A stretch of 64,000 bases of DNA from Nocardioides sp. (GCF_030150155.1 NZ_JASLGR010000001.1:1-64000), one strand, 5' to 3'. Shown: positions 1 to 8,624, counted from the first letter of the stretch. Numbers and translations are program-made. Notes: generated from the sequence alone by a model not told the origin.

Positions 1-950
1 GCGACTTCCGCTTCAACGCCGTGCTCGCCGAGGAGCTGGCCAAGGTCAACGCCGCTCTTCCCACGTGCGTCGGCATCCACTCCGACATCACCGCGCCCTA
101 CCTCGTCGAGCTCGGCACTGAGGAGCAGAAGCAGCGCTGGCTCCCGGGCGTCGCGTCGGGTGAGATCCTGCTCGCGATCGGCATGACCGAGCCCTCGGGC
201 GGCTCCGACCTCGCGGCGCTGAAGACCACCGCGGTTCGCGACGGCGACGAGTGGGTCATCAACGGCTCCAAGACGTTCATCACCAACGGCTACTCCTGCG
301 ATCTCGTGATCGCCGCCGCCCGGACCGACCCGGAGAAGGGCGCCAAGGGCATCACCCTGTTCGCGATCGAGGCCACCAAGGACGGCTTCTCCCGCGGCCG
401 CAAGCTCGACAAGGTCGGCATGGAGGAGTCCGACACCGCCGAGCTGTTCTTCGAGAACGTCCGCGTCACCGACGCCGAGATCATCGGCGAGCTCAACATG
501 GGCTTCATCTACATGATGCAGAAGCTGCCCCAGGAGCGGCTCTCGTGCGCCGTGGCGAACGTCGCCCACGCCAAGCAGATCCTGATCGAGACCCTGCAGT
601 ACACCAAGGACCGGCAGGCCTTCGGCCAGTCGATCGGCAAGTTCCAGCACAACAAGTTCCTGCTGGCCGAGCTCTTCACCCAGATCGAGGTCGCCGAGGC
701 GTACGTCGACAAGTGCGTGCTCGCTCACAGCAAGGGTGAGCTCACCCCGGTCGAGGCGTCCAAGGCCAAGTGGTGGTCCTCGCAGACCCAGTCCGAGGTG
801 CTCGACCACTGCGTCCAGCTCTACGGCGGCTACGGCTTCATGAACGAGTACCGCGTGGCTCGCGCCTGGCGCGACGCTCGTGTGACGAAGATCTGGGCCG
901 GGTCCAATGAGATCATGAAGGAGCTCATCGGCCGCGATCTCGGCCTCTGA
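1..950 (+). CDS. Acyl-CoA dehydrogenase, long-chain/isovaleryl-type (5' end outside window)
   Basis: FAD flavoenzyme that introduces the alpha,beta double bond into acyl-CoA in beta-oxidation. The open frame is already running at base 3, so the N-terminus lies before the window; about 315 residues remain of a family norm near 385. The middle domain shows MTEPSGGSDL, and the C-terminal domain shows RQAFG, LYGGYGFMNEYRVARAWRD and IWAGSNEIMKELIGRDL. In MCAD-type enzymes the catalytic Glu sits in the YEGT position, but here that residue is Ala. The likely base is instead the Glu of LPQERL (codon 534-536), as in long-chain and isovaleryl-CoA dehydrogenases, and the surrounding sequence also resembles LCAD. 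The TGA stop lies inside a 14-bp direct repeat that borders a palindromic element. Substrate chain length cannot be read from the sequence. Confidence 0.92.
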   Translation, partial: DFRFNAVLAEELAKVNAALPTCVGIHSDITAPYLVELGTEEQKQRWLPGVASGEILLAIGMTEPSGGSDLAALKTTAVRDGDEWVINGSKTFITNGYSCDLVIAAARTDPEKGAKGITLFAIEATKDGFSRGRKLDKVGMEESDTAELFFENVRVTDAEIIGELNMGFIYMMQKLPQERLSCAVANVAHAKQILIETLQYTKDRQAFGQSIGKFQHNKFLLAELFTQIEVAEAYVDKCVLAHSKGELTPVEASKAKWWSSQTQSEVLDHCVQLYGGYGFMNEYRVARAWRDARVTKIWAGSNEIMKELIGRDLGL

Positions 951-1063
951 TACGCACTGCACTGCGTTGTCGGGCCTCGACGGCCCGCTTCGCTTGAAGG
1001 CCGCCTTCGGCCCTCCGCCTTGCGCAGCACGTACCAGAGACCGAGATGAATCTCGGCCTCTGA
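937..1063. repeat. Palindromic dispersed repeat, copy A, bounded by 14-bp direct repeats
   Basis: The sequence ATCTCGGCCTCTGA occurs at 937-950 (including the stop codon of the preceding gene) and again at 1050-1063. A diverged inverted copy of it lies at 1035-1047. Between them are nested hairpins: CGGGCC/GGCCCG at 971-976/982-987 and GGCCG/CGGCC around 1004. Two blocks recur in the longer palindrome near 33.3 kb: CTGCGTTGTCG (962-972 and 33300-33310), and a 24-base block at 1001-1024 that matches 33332-33355 with one difference. This looks like a small non-autonomous repeat; no transposase is present. Confidence 0.7.
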
Positions 1064-1074
1064 GCCTTTTCAGC

Positions 1075-1110
1075 ACGAACGCCCCGGCCCGTGAGGATCG
1101 GGGCGTTCGT
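1075..1110. terminator. Bidirectional hairpin between convergent genes
   Basis: A perfect 12-bp stem, ACGAACGCCCCG (1075-1086) with CGGGGCGTTCGT (1099-1110), closes a 12-base loop. It sits between the 3' ends of the acyl-CoA dehydrogenase and the DUF4862 gene, so it can serve both strands. There is no clear U tract, as is common in high-GC actinobacteria. Confidence 0.8.
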
Positions 1111-1123
1111 CGTTCTGGGTGAC

Positions 1124-2053
1124 TCAGAGAGCGGCGCGTACGACGTCCAGGTTCGCCGCCACGGTGGCGAGCGCGTCGGCGGCGGTGGTGTCGGTCGACC
1201 TGCGGCTGGTCTTGACCCCGAGGAACGCGGGGGTGCCGGCGGCGGCCAGGGCTGCGGCGACGTGGGCCTCGTCCAGGATCGAGCCCGACTCCGGGTGGGT
1301 CGAGGCGATCGGCAGGTGGGCGTCGGCCCAGGCCGCGCCGTAGGGGCCGGCGACGGCGGCGGCACCGGAGAAGCCGAGGCCGACCAGGCGGCCGGCGTCG
1401 GCGACCTGGGCGATCTGGGCGGTGACCGCGTCGGCGTCACGCAGCTCGACCGCCGAGCGACCCCAGTTCAGCCACAGGCCCACCTCGGGGCCGGCGGCCT
1501 GGGCGATCCGGTCGAGTGCGGCCAGCTCGTCGGCGACCGAGGGGAAGCCCTTCTCGTACTCCTGTCCGGGCACCGGGCTGTCGCAGTGCTCGACCACGAG
1601 GCGGGCACCGGACCAGTCCCAGCCGGAGATCTCGGTCAGGGTCGCGGCCAGCGCCTCGACCGAGCCACCGCCGCGCGGTGCGGTGTGCAGCTCGATCAGG
1701 GTCGGCGTCGCGGCGGACTCCTGTGCGAGCCGGGCCACGTCGGCGGCCAGCGCCCGCAGGTCCGCCAGCGCGGCGGCACGCCCCTCAGCGTCGGCCGAGG
1801 CGATCCCGTAGCGCGGGTCTGCGGCGGTGCGGCCCATCACGAACGGCAGCGGGGTCAGCGCCAGGCCGGTGGCGGGGACGTGGTCGAGGAACCAGGAGTC
1901 GTCGTGCGGGTGGAGCCGGCCGAGCCAGGGCACCTCCAGCCCGACCACGTCGGGCAGGGCGGCGAGGGCCGGCAGGAGCTCTGCCTCGAGGGCGGGGTCC
2001 CAGGAGCTGTGGGCGGGGGAGACGGCGTACGAACTGATGATGAAGTCAGGCAT
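1124..2053 (-). CDS. DUF4862 family protein
   Basis: A 309-residue soluble protein, Ala-rich, with no signal peptide or membrane segment. The start MPDFIISSYAVSPAHSSWDP, together with LIELHTAPRGGG, LVVEHCDSP, GLWLNWGRSAVE and IASTHPESGSILD, fits my recollection of the DUF4862 family. The alternation of short strands with conserved His, Glu and Asp suggests a TIM-barrel-like fold, possibly sugar- or metal-related. That fold is inference and no reaction is established. The ATG is preceded by TAGGCT nine bases upstream rather than by a Shine-Dalgarno sequence. The gene is divergent from the secreted peptidase and probably monocistronic. Confidence 0.65.
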   Translation of the reverse strand: MPDFIISSYAVSPAHSSWDPALEAELLPALAALPDVVGLEVPWLGRLHPHDDSWFLDHVPATGLALTPLPFVMGRTAADPRYGIASADAEGRAAALADLRALAADVARLAQESAATPTLIELHTAPRGGGSVEALAATLTEISGWDWSGARLVVEHCDSPVPGQEYEKGFPSVADELAALDRIAQAAGPEVGLWLNWGRSAVELRDADAVTAQIAQVADAGRLVGLGFSGAAAVAGPYGAAWADAHLPIASTHPESGSILDEAHVAAALAAAGTPAFLGVKTSRRSTDTTAADALATVAANLDVVRAAL

Positions 2054-2062
2054 GGGAGGCCC

Positions 2063-2068
2063 AGCCTA
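2063..2068 (-). promoter_or_regulatory. -10-like TAGGCT before the DUF4862 gene
   Basis: On the minus strand TAGGCT fits the actinobacterial TANNNT -10 and ends 9 bases before the ATG, leaving almost no leader. Confidence 0.45.
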
Positions 2069-2189
2069 CCGAGCGCCGGTGTTGCCGATTTGTTGCAATG
2101 TCCACCTTCCCAGAACGCAACCGCGCGTGCCAGAGTCCTAGAACCTGCGCGGTCCCGCGTAGGCACGGACGATTCGCTCGGGAGAATTC

Positions 2190-5100
2190 GTGAAACGTCG
2201 TTTTGCCGTCCCCTCCGCCGCTATCGCGGTGACAGTTCTGGGCACCGGGGCACTGATCGTGCCCGCCCTCACCTCGGCTGCCTCAGCAGCCCCTACCGGC
2301 CAGACCCAAGGCCAGCTGGTCTCCTCACTCGGTCTGGACAAGACCGTCGCGACCAGCAAGCACGGCACCTACGTGGTGCTGTTGAAGTCGGACCCGCTGC
2401 TCGGTGAGTTCAGCCAGTCCCAGCTCTCCTCCTCGGCTGCGGCCAAGGCGCAGCAGGCGATCGTCGCCGACCACAACGAGATCCTCTCCGACGCCAAGGT
2501 CCCGTCCTCGGCCGTCACCCAGGACCTCACCGTCGCCGCCAACGGCTTCTCGGTCGAGACCAGCCACGCCGCCGCGATGCGGCTCGCCGCCGACCCGAAG
2601 GTCGCCGCCGTCGTCCCCGACGAGCTGCGCACCATCTCCGGGGTCGAGAGCAGCGCCGCGACCAGCCTGGCCGCGGTCAACACCCACCACGACCGCGGTC
2701 GTGCCGCACTGCCCACCGGCCGCGGGCACAAGCCCGGCTCGAAGCCCGGGAAGGGATACAAGCCCACCAAGGAGGGCAAGGTCCCGACCGAGGAGCAGTT
2801 CCTCAACCTCACCGGCAAGGGTGAGGCCTACGACTCCAAGATCGACGGCACCGGCGTCCTCGTCGGCGTGATCGACACCGGGATCTGGCCGGAGCACCCC
2901 AGCTTCGCCGACGACGGCACGCTGCCGGCCGCACCGGACCTCGGTCCGGACTCGTGCGACTTCGGCAACACCGCCGCCAACAAGAACGACGCCGCCTTCA
3001 CCTGCAACAACAAGCTGGTCGGCGCGCGTGACATGACCACCACCTACCGCGCGGTCCAGGGCGCCGAGCCCGACGAGTTCGTCTCCGCGCGTGACGACGA
3101 GGGTCACGGCACCCACACCGCCTCCACCGCCGCCGGTGACGCGAACGTGAAGGCCACCATCGACGGCCACTACGTCGACACCACCACCGGCATCGCGCCG
3201 CGTGCCCAGGTGATCGCCTACAAGGCGCTGGGCAACGAGGGCGGCTTCAGCTCCGACCTCTCCGCCGCGATCGACCAGGCCGTCGCCGACGGCGTGGGCG
3301 TGATCAACTACTCCGTCGGTGGCGGGGCCAACCTGCTCGGCCCGGACGCGATCTCGTTCCTGTTCGCCTCCGACGCCGGCGTCTTCGCCTCGGTCTCGGC
3401 CGGCAACGACGGTCCGGGCGAGTCCACCCTCGGTGGACCGGCCGACAGCCCGTGGGTGACCGCGGTCGCCGCCGGCACCGAGCCGCGCTTCTACCGCGGC
3501 ACGATCAAGCTCGGCAACGGCACCACCCTCTACGGTGCCTCGGTCACCAAGACCCTGGGCAGCAAGCCGATCGTCGACGCGGCCGACCTGGGCAACCAGT
3601 TCTGTGTCGGTGACACCGCCTTCTCCGCCTCGGTCAAGGGCAAGATCGTGCTCTGCCACCGCGGCTCCAACGGCCGGGTCGCCAAGAGCCTGACCGTCTC
3701 CGACGCGGGCGGGGTCGGCATGATCCTGGCCAACGTGGACGTGCCCAACAAGGACAACCTGTTCACCGACACCTTCTTCGTCCCCACGGTCCACGTCGAC
3801 CAGGTGGTGGGCGAGAAGATCACGGCGTACATCCACAAGAGCGGGTCGCGTCCGGCCACCGCGGCCATCGTGAAGACCAGCGAGATCACCAACGAGCCGT
3901 GGAAGGCACCGTCGGTGACGGTCTTCTCCTCCCGCGGTGAGTCGCCCACGGCGGCCTCGGTGGTCAAGCCCGACATCACCGCCCCCGGCATCCAGATCGT
4001 GGCCGGCGCCTCGCCGTACACCGACGCCGGCTTCGTCTCCGGTGAGCTCTTCCAGGCCATCGCCGGTACGTCGATGGCGGCTCCGCAGATCGCCGGCATC
4101 TACGCCCTGGTCAAGCAGGCCCACCCGGAGTGGAGTCCTGCCGAGGCCAAGTCGGCACTGCAGACCACCGCGTCGCTCGACGTGCGCGACAACGACCGGG
4201 TCTCCCAGGCCACGCCGTTCGAGCGTGGTGCCGGTGAGGTCAACCCGGGTGTCGTCTCCAAGCCGGGCATGTTCAACCCCGGTCTGGTCTACGACGCCGG
4301 GCACAACGACTACCTCGGGTTCTACTGCGACGCGGCCCCCGGGATCTTCACCAACGCGGCCTCCACCTGCGCGACGCTGAAGTCCCAGGGTGTGCCGACC
4401 CGCACCGAGGACCTCAACCTGCCCACCATCGGGATCGACGCCGTCGTCGGCTCGGAGACGGTCACCCGTACCGTCACCAACGTCAGCGGCAAGTCGATCA
4501 CGGTCCGCGCCGACACCAAGGACGCCCCGGCGGGCTACGCGGTGAGCGTGAAGCCGTCGACGCTGACCGTCGCGGCGGGCAAGACCGCCTCGTTCCAGGT
4601 CACCGTCACCAACAAGGGCAAGGCCACCATCGGTGCCTGGCGCTTCGGCAACCTGACCTGGAAGGGCTCGGGCTACACCGTCAACAGCTCGATCGCGGTC
4701 AAGGCCGCCCAGGTCGGCACCAGCACCTCGGTCACGGGCGAGGGTGCCTCGGGCACCCTCACCGTCCCGGTGAAGTTCGGGTACGACGGCACCTACCAGG
4801 CCAAGGCCTCCGGGCTGGTCGCCTCGGCGCCGCTGAACGGCTCCGTCACGCAGGACCCCGACCAGAAGTTCGGGACCCCCGACGACGGCACCGGCGTTGC
4901 CAAGATCCCGGTCACCATCGGTGACGTGGCGTACTGGCGCTTCGGCTACACCGCCTCGGGCAACGACGACCTCGACCTGTACCTGCTCGGCCCCGACGGC
5001 AAGGTCGTCGCGTCGAGCACCAACGGTGGGACCGACGAGCTGATCGAGCTCAACCACCCCGCCGCCGGGACCTACACGGTCGCGGTGCACGGCTGGAAGG

Positions 5101-5327
5101 TCACCGGCACGCACCAGTTCTCCCTGGACAACTGGATCGTGCCCTCCACCCCGGGCAGCCTGACGGTCACCTCGGCGCCGACCAGCGCCACGGTGAACGG
5201 CTCCGGCTCGGTCGCCCTGTCCTGGACGGGTGCGAGTCCCGCGGGCACCTACTACGGCGTCGTCGACCACACCGACGGCACCCAGGAGCTCGCCCAGACG
5301 GTCGTGGCGGTGAAGGGCGCCAACTGA
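2190..5327 (+). CDS. Secreted S8 (subtilisin-like) serine peptidase with PA domain
   Basis: A 1,045-residue exported protease. The GTG start follows GGGAG by five bases. A signal peptide covers roughly residues 1-34 (basic MKRRF, hydrophobic core, ASA-like cleavage region). An I9-type inhibitory propeptide follows (GTYVVLLKSD to about residue 150). The catalytic triad is Asp229 (GVIDTGIWPEHPSF), His306 (GHGTHTAS) and Ser628 (GTSMAAPQIAG). A protease-associated domain is inserted between His and Ser at about 455-520, an arrangement typical of cucumisin/pyrolysin-like subtilases. After the catalytic domain come an Fn3-like domain (about 750-830) and a C-terminal pre-peptidase-like beta domain with DDLDLYLLGPDGKV. 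A basic Gly/Lys-rich linker lies near 170-190. There is no anchor, so it is probably released. Its substrate is unknown. Confidence 0.95.
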   Translation: MKRRFAVPSAAIAVTVLGTGALIVPALTSAASAAPTGQTQGQLVSSLGLDKTVATSKHGTYVVLLKSDPLLGEFSQSQLSSSAAAKAQQAIVADHNEILSDAKVPSSAVTQDLTVAANGFSVETSHAAAMRLAADPKVAAVVPDELRTISGVESSAATSLAAVNTHHDRGRAALPTGRGHKPGSKPGKGYKPTKEGKVPTEEQFLNLTGKGEAYDSKIDGTGVLVGVIDTGIWPEHPSFADDGTLPAAPDLGPDSCDFGNTAANKNDAAFTCNNKLVGARDMTTTYRAVQGAEPDEFVSARDDEGHGTHTASTAAGDANVKATIDGHYVDTTTGIAPRAQVIAYKALGNEGGFSSDLSAAIDQAVADGVGVINYSVGGGANLLGPDAISFLFASDAGVFASVSAGNDGPGESTLGGPADSPWVTAVAAGTEPRFYRGTIKLGNGTTLYGASVTKTLGSKPIVDAADLGNQFCVGDTAFSASVKGKIVLCHRGSNGRVAKSLTVSDAGGVGMILANVDVPNKDNLFTDTFFVPTVHVDQVVGEKITAYIHKSGSRPATAAIVKTSEITNEPWKAPSVTVFSSRGESPTAASVVKPDITAPGIQIVAGASPYTDAGFVSGELFQAIAGTSMAAPQIAGIYALVKQAHPEWSPAEAKSALQTTASLDVRDNDRVSQATPFERGAGEVNPGVVSKPGMFNPGLVYDAGHNDYLGFYCDAAPGIFTNAASTCATLKSQGVPTRTEDLNLPTIGIDAVVGSETVTRTVTNVSGKSITVRADTKDAPAGYAVSVKPSTLTVAAGKTASFQVTVTNKGKATIGAWRFGNLTWKGSGYTVNSSIAVKAAQVGTSTSVTGEGASGTLTVPVKFGYDGTYQAKASGLVASAPLNGSVTQDPDQKFGTPDDGTGVAKIPVTIGDVAYWRFGYTASGNDDLDLYLLGPDGKVVASSTNGGTDELIELNHPAAGTYTVAVHGWKVTGTHQFSLDNWIVPSTPGSLTVTSAPTSATVNGSGSVALSWTGASPAGTYYGVVDHTDGTQELAQTVVAVKGAN

Positions 5328-5344
5328 CCCACGCAAGGCTCACC

Positions 5345-5394
5345 GTAGTAAGGCCCCGCTTCGTTGCCCTGAGCAACGGGCGGGGCTTTACTAC
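5345..5394 (+). terminator. Strong hairpin after the S8 peptidase
   Basis: A 15-bp stem (GTAGTAAGGCCCCGC at 5345-5359 with GCGGGGCTTTACTAC at 5380-5394, one G-U pair) encloses a second stem, CGTTG/CAACG. It ends only five bases before the next ATG, so it insulates the VIT gene from read-through. Confidence 0.85.
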
Positions 5395-5399
5395 GCACT

Positions 5400-6131
5400 A
5401 TGAGTGCTGACGCCGAGATGGCTGCCGACGCGCACGATCACGAACACGCCGAGGCCGGCGAGGGACTGTCCAACAAGCTCAACTGGCTCCGTGCCGGGGT
5501 GCTCGGGGCCAACGACGGCATCGTCTCCACCGCCGGGGTGGTGATGGGTGTCGCCGGTGCCACCACGGACCGCTCGGCGATCCTGATCGCGGGCATCGCC
5601 GCCCTGATCGCCGGTGCCCTCTCGATGGCCGCCGGTGAGTACGTCTCGGTCTCCACCCAGCGTGACGCCGAGCAGGCCCTGATCGAGGCCGAGGAGCACG
5701 ACCTCAAGACCATGCCCGAGGAGGAGCTGCGCCAGCTCCAGCTGATGCTGGAGGAGAAGGGGATGAGCCCCGAGATCGCGGCGCAGGCGGCCCGCGAGCT
5801 CACCGAGAGCAACGCCCTCCAGGTGCACGCCAACCTCGAGTTCGGCATCGACGTCGACGACGTCACCAACCCGTGGTCGGCCGCAGCGGCGTCGGCGGTC
5901 TCCTTCACCGTCGGCGCGATGCTGCCGGCGCTGATGATCCTGCTGCCCTCCGACGTACGGATCTGGGCCACCGCGATCTCGGTGGCGCTCGCCCTCGCCC
6001 TGACCGGGTGGGTGTCGGCGAAGATCGGCTACGCCCGGCCGGGCCGGGCGGTGGTCCGCAACGTCGTGGGCGGCGTGCTCGCGATGGCGATCACGTGGGG
6101 CGTCGGCACCCTGGTCGGCACCAACGTCTGA
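5400..6131 (+). CDS. VIT1/CCC1 family iron/manganese transporter
   Basis: A 243-residue membrane protein of the vacuolar iron transporter family, which exports or sequesters Fe2+/Mn2+. The first helix carries the family signature NWLRAGVLGANDGIVSTAGV. It is followed by AGALSMAAGEYVSVSTQRDAE, a cytosolic acidic helical region (residues about 95-150, Glu-rich, the metal-binding part of this family) and three more helices at the C-terminus. The His/Asp/Glu-rich start (HDHEHAEAGEG) may also bind metal. No Shine-Dalgarno precedes the ATG; a second Met seven codons in is an alternative start. It ends 3 bases before the convergent upp gene. Confidence 0.9.
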   Translation: MSADAEMAADAHDHEHAEAGEGLSNKLNWLRAGVLGANDGIVSTAGVVMGVAGATTDRSAILIAGIAALIAGALSMAAGEYVSVSTQRDAEQALIEAEEHDLKTMPEEELRQLQLMLEEKGMSPEIAAQAARELTESNALQVHANLEFGIDVDDVTNPWSAAAASAVSFTVGAMLPALMILLPSDVRIWATAISVALALALTGWVSAKIGYARPGRAVVRNVVGGVLAMAITWGVGTLVGTNV

Positions 6132-6134
6132 GGA

Positions 6135-6776
6135 CTACTCGGCCAGGCCGTAGAGCCGGTCGCCGGCGTCACCGAGACCGGGCACGATGTAGCCCTTCTC
6201 GTTGAGCCGCTCGTCGATCGCGGCGGTGACGATCGTCACCGGTACGTCGACACCCTCCAGGCCCCGCTCCAGGTTGGCCATGCCCTCGGGTGCGGACAGC
6301 AGGGTGATGCAGGTGATGTGGTCGGCGCCGCGGTCGACCAGGAAGCGAACGGCAGCGGCCAGGGTGCCGCCGGTGGCGAGCATCGGGTCCAGCACGTAGC
6401 ACTGCCGGCCGGTCAGGTCGGCGGGCAGCCGCTCGGCGTACGTGATCGCCTCGAAGGTCTCCTCGTTGCGGGCCATCCCGAGGAAGCCGACCTCGCCGGT
6501 CGGGACCAGGCTCATCATCCCCTCCAGCATGCCGAGGCCGGCACGCAGGATCGGGACGACCAGGGGGCGCGGGGAGGAGAGCCGGGTGCCGGTCATCGGC
6601 GCGACCGGGGTCTCGATCTCGACCGGCTCGACCCGGACCTCGCGGGTGGCCTCGTAGGCCAGCAGCGCCATCAGCTCGTTGGTCAGGGCGCGGAACGTCG
6701 GGGAGTCCGTGCGTGCGTCCCGGAGCGTGGTCAGCTTGTGAGCGACGAGAGGGTGGTCCACGACAACGGTCTGCAT
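6135..6776 (-). CDS. upp: Uracil phosphoribosyltransferase
   Basis: Pyrimidine salvage enzyme that converts uracil and PRPP to UMP and pyrophosphate. At 213 residues it is the normal bacterial length. It has the substrate loop PILRAGLGMLEG, the PRPP-binding loop CYVLDPMLATGGTL, and the uracil-binding C-terminus YIVPGLGDAGDRLYGL. The start MQTVVVDHPLVAHKLTTLRD is typical. It is transcribed alone, away from the tadA pair. TAGGCT lies 7 bases before the ATG and no Shine-Dalgarno is seen, so a leaderless message is likely. Confidence 0.97.
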   Translation of the reverse strand: MQTVVVDHPLVAHKLTTLRDARTDSPTFRALTNELMALLAYEATREVRVEPVEIETPVAPMTGTRLSSPRPLVVPILRAGLGMLEGMMSLVPTGEVGFLGMARNEETFEAITYAERLPADLTGRQCYVLDPMLATGGTLAAAVRFLVDRGADHITCITLLSAPEGMANLERGLEGVDVPVTIVTAAIDERLNEKGYIVPGLGDAGDRLYGLAE

Positions 6777-6783
6777 GGGGACC

Positions 6784-6789
6784 AGCCTA
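6784..6789 (-). promoter_or_regulatory. -10-like TAGGCT, leaderless spacing, before upp
   Basis: TAGGCT on the minus strand is followed by exactly 7 bases and then the upp ATG. This is the geometry expected when the start codon is at or next to +1. Confidence 0.55.
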
Positions 6790-6844
6790 ATGCCGGAGCC
6801 GATATGGCTTTGTTTCGTCGGAGCCGTCTGCCAGTCTGGGAGGC

Positions 6845-7336
6845 ATGGCAGCCCAGGCAGAGGAGATCGAAGGCGTCGACTTCGCTCTCGCGGTCTATCG
6901 GGAAGAGGGCGTGTGGCAGGTCGAGGACCTGGCCCACGACCGTCTGGCCGACGTCGAGACCCTCGCCGCGGCGCTGCGCCGGTTCCCCGGCGACGGCGGC
7001 GCTGTCGGCCTGATCGGGATGGATGAGGACTTCTTCATCGTGTGCCGGGTGGTCGGCTCCACGGTGCGGGTGCTGCTCTCGGACGTGACCGCCGCCGAGG
7101 ACTGGGAGCTGGCCGAGTCCGTGGTCGAGCACCTCGGGCTGCCCGATCCCGAGGACGAGGAGGACGTCGCCCCGGCCGGGGACCTGGCGATCTTCGCCGA
7201 CGCCGGCTTCTCCGCGATCGACATGGGCATGCTGCTCGACGACGACCTGTATCCCGACGAGGCGCTCTCGGAGGTGGCCGACCGGATCGGGTTCGGCGAC
7301 CTCTTCGACGACGCCGTCGGGATCCATGCCGACTGA
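6845..7336 (+). CDS. tRNA adenosine deaminase-associated protein
   Basis: A 163-residue acidic cytoplasmic protein found upstream of tadA in many actinobacteria. Recognisable segments are VDFALAVYREEGVWQVEDL, LIGMDEDFFIVCRV and GDLAIFADAGFSAIDMGMLL. It has no catalytic motif. Its role is inferred only from this conserved linkage, perhaps as a partner or regulator of the deaminase. A GGGAGG Shine-Dalgarno directly precedes the ATG. The stop lies 6 bases before the tadA start, so the two are co-transcribed. Confidence 0.85.
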   Translation: MAAQAEEIEGVDFALAVYREEGVWQVEDLAHDRLADVETLAAALRRFPGDGGAVGLIGMDEDFFIVCRVVGSTVRVLLSDVTAAEDWELAESVVEHLGLPDPEDEEDVAPAGDLAIFADAGFSAIDMGMLLDDDLYPDEALSEVADRIGFGDLFDDAVGIHAD

Positions 7337-7342
7337 GTCGCC

Positions 7343-7807
7343 GTGACGGAGCGGAACGACGCGGAGCTGATGGGTCTCGCGTTCGACGAGGCGCGGTCGG
7401 CGCTGGCGTCGGGCGACGTGCCGATCGGGGCGATCGTGGTGTCGCCGTACGGCGAGGTGATCGGACGCGGACACAACCTCCGCGAGGCCACCGGCGACCC
7501 GACGGGTCACGCCGAGGTGGTCGCCCTGCGCGAGGCCGCCGCCACGGTGGGGGAGTGGCGGCTGGAGGGCTGCACCCTGGTGGTGACGCTGGAGCCCTGC
7601 ACCATGTGCGCCGGGGCGATCGTGCTGTCCCGGATCGCCCGCCTGGTCTTCGCCGCGTACGACGACAAGGCGGGCGCCGTGGGCTCGCTGTGGGACGTCG
7701 TGCGCGACCGTCGGCTGAACCACCGACCCGAGGTGCTCGCCGGCGTACGGGCCGAGGAATCGGCTCGGATGCTGGCCGATTTCTTTGCTGGGCACCGTCT
7801 TCGGTAA
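7343..7807 (+). CDS. tadA: tRNA adenosine(34) deaminase
   Basis: Zinc enzyme that converts A34 to inosine in the anticodon wobble position of tRNA-Arg(ACG). At 154 residues it is the usual length. The zinc site is visible: His56 and catalytic Glu58 in GHAEVVALREA, and Cys86/Cys89 in EPCTMCAGAIV. Further family sequence is FAAYDDKAGAVGS. The GTG start is 6 bases after the stop of its associated gene. It is the second gene of the pair, and the tRNA-Ser gene follows 10 bases after its stop. Confidence 0.96.
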   Translation: MTERNDAELMGLAFDEARSALASGDVPIGAIVVSPYGEVIGRGHNLREATGDPTGHAEVVALREAAATVGEWRLEGCTLVVTLEPCTMCAGAIVLSRIARLVFAAYDDKAGAVGSLWDVVRDRRLNHRPEVLAGVRAEESARMLADFFAGHRLR

Positions 7808-7817
7808 GGTTCCTCTC

Positions 7818-7905
7818 GGTGTCGTGTCCGAGCGGCCGAAGGTGCAACACTCGAAATGTTGTGTAGTGAAAGCTACCGTGGGTTCAAATCCCACCGACAC
7901 CGCCA
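7818..7905 (+). tRNA. tRNA-Ser (anticodon CGA)
   Basis: The acceptor stem GGTGTCG/CGACACC, discriminator G and encoded CCA are present. The anticodon stem CAACA/TGTTG holds the loop CTCGAAA, with anticodon CGA at 7852-7854 (codon UCG). The long variable arm (around GTAGTGAAAGCTAC) is diagnostic of a class II serine tRNA, and the T loop GGTTCAAATCC is standard. It follows tadA on the same strand and ends in a hairpin terminator. Confidence 0.97.
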
Positions 7906-7907
7906 GT

Positions 7908-7947
7908 GAAGATCCCCCGGGGAGCGAAAGCCCGCCGGGGGATCTTC
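7908..7947 (+). terminator. Terminator of the tRNA-Ser gene
   Basis: A perfect 13-bp stem, GAAGATCCCCCGG (7908-7920) with CCGGGGGATCTTC (7935-7947), starts three bases after the tRNA CCA end and is followed by a short T-rich run (CGTTTCT). Confidence 0.9.
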
Positions 7948-8005
7948 CGTTTCTCCCCGAAGACGTGCCGGATCAGGGCCGGCCGGTGGCCGGGTCCGGC
8001 GTCGT

Positions 8006-8584
8006 TCAGACCACGGAGGGGCGGTTCAGGTCGAAGACGTCGATCTGCGCCTCGACGAACCGGTCCTCCAACGCCTCGGTGCCGTGCTCCTCGGCGAACT
8101 GCAGCTCGGCGTCGGAGATCGGCACGCCCTGGAGGAAGAGCACCACCGCCTCGTCGTCCTCCAGGGGCGTCAGCGCGTCTTCGCCCCACAGGAACGGGGG
8201 GACGAGGAGCATGTGCTTCATCGTGACCTCGGGCTCGTAGAGCTCGACGGTCCGAGGGTGGATGACGCCGGGGGTGAGGCTGTGCCGTCCTGAGGCGACG
8301 TTGAGGGCACAGGCCATCACGATGTTGCCGAAGGTCTCCACCGTGGAGGCGCAGGCGGACAGGATCTCGACGCGGATCTCCTTGCCGGCGGCGCTCTGGA
8401 GGCCGTTGTCGAACGTGCTCAGGTCGACGGTGCCGTACGACGTCACGCCGGCCTGAGGGCCATCGACCGCCGAGAGGATGTTGACCGAGAGGGTCTCTGC
8501 GTCGTTCGAGTACCGGTGCACCCGCGGCGTCCCGCCGAAGGCCGCAGCCTCGGTCCGGGCGATCGTCTTCCCGTCGGCCGTCAT
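8006..8584 (-). CDS. Suppressor-of-fused (SUFU) domain protein, putative immunity protein
   Basis: A 192-residue soluble protein. TSYGTVDLSTFDNGLQ, LLVPPFLWG, LTPLEDDEAVVLFLQGVPIS and the end VEAQIDVFDLNRPSVV match the bacterial SUFU-like fold. SUFU proteins are established as immunity proteins of polymorphic toxin systems. It is the last of four minus-strand genes, 40 bases after the stop of the gene upstream. GAGAGAGG lies 8 bases before the chosen ATG. A longer frame extends upstream but reads a shadow of the neighbouring gene. The role is inferred from fold and position. Confidence 0.75.
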   Translation of the reverse strand: MTADGKTIARTEAAAFGGTPRVHRYSNDAETLSVNILSAVDGPQAGVTSYGTVDLSTFDNGLQSAAGKEIRVEILSACASTVETFGNIVMACALNVASGRHSLTPGVIHPRTVELYEPEVTMKHMLLVPPFLWGEDALTPLEDDEAVVLFLQGVPISDAELQFAEEHGTEALEDRFVEAQIDVFDLNRPSVV

Positions 8585-8624
8585 GTCAGGCGCCTCTCTC
8601 GGTGGTTCGTCGGGCAGGGCCCGG

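Noticed and set aside
2325..5336. A 1,003-codon open frame antisense to the S8 peptidase
   Set aside because: It is the low-stop shadow frame expected opposite a high-GC gene. The product is Gly/Arg/Val/Asp-rich without domains, while the plus strand has a complete subtilase.
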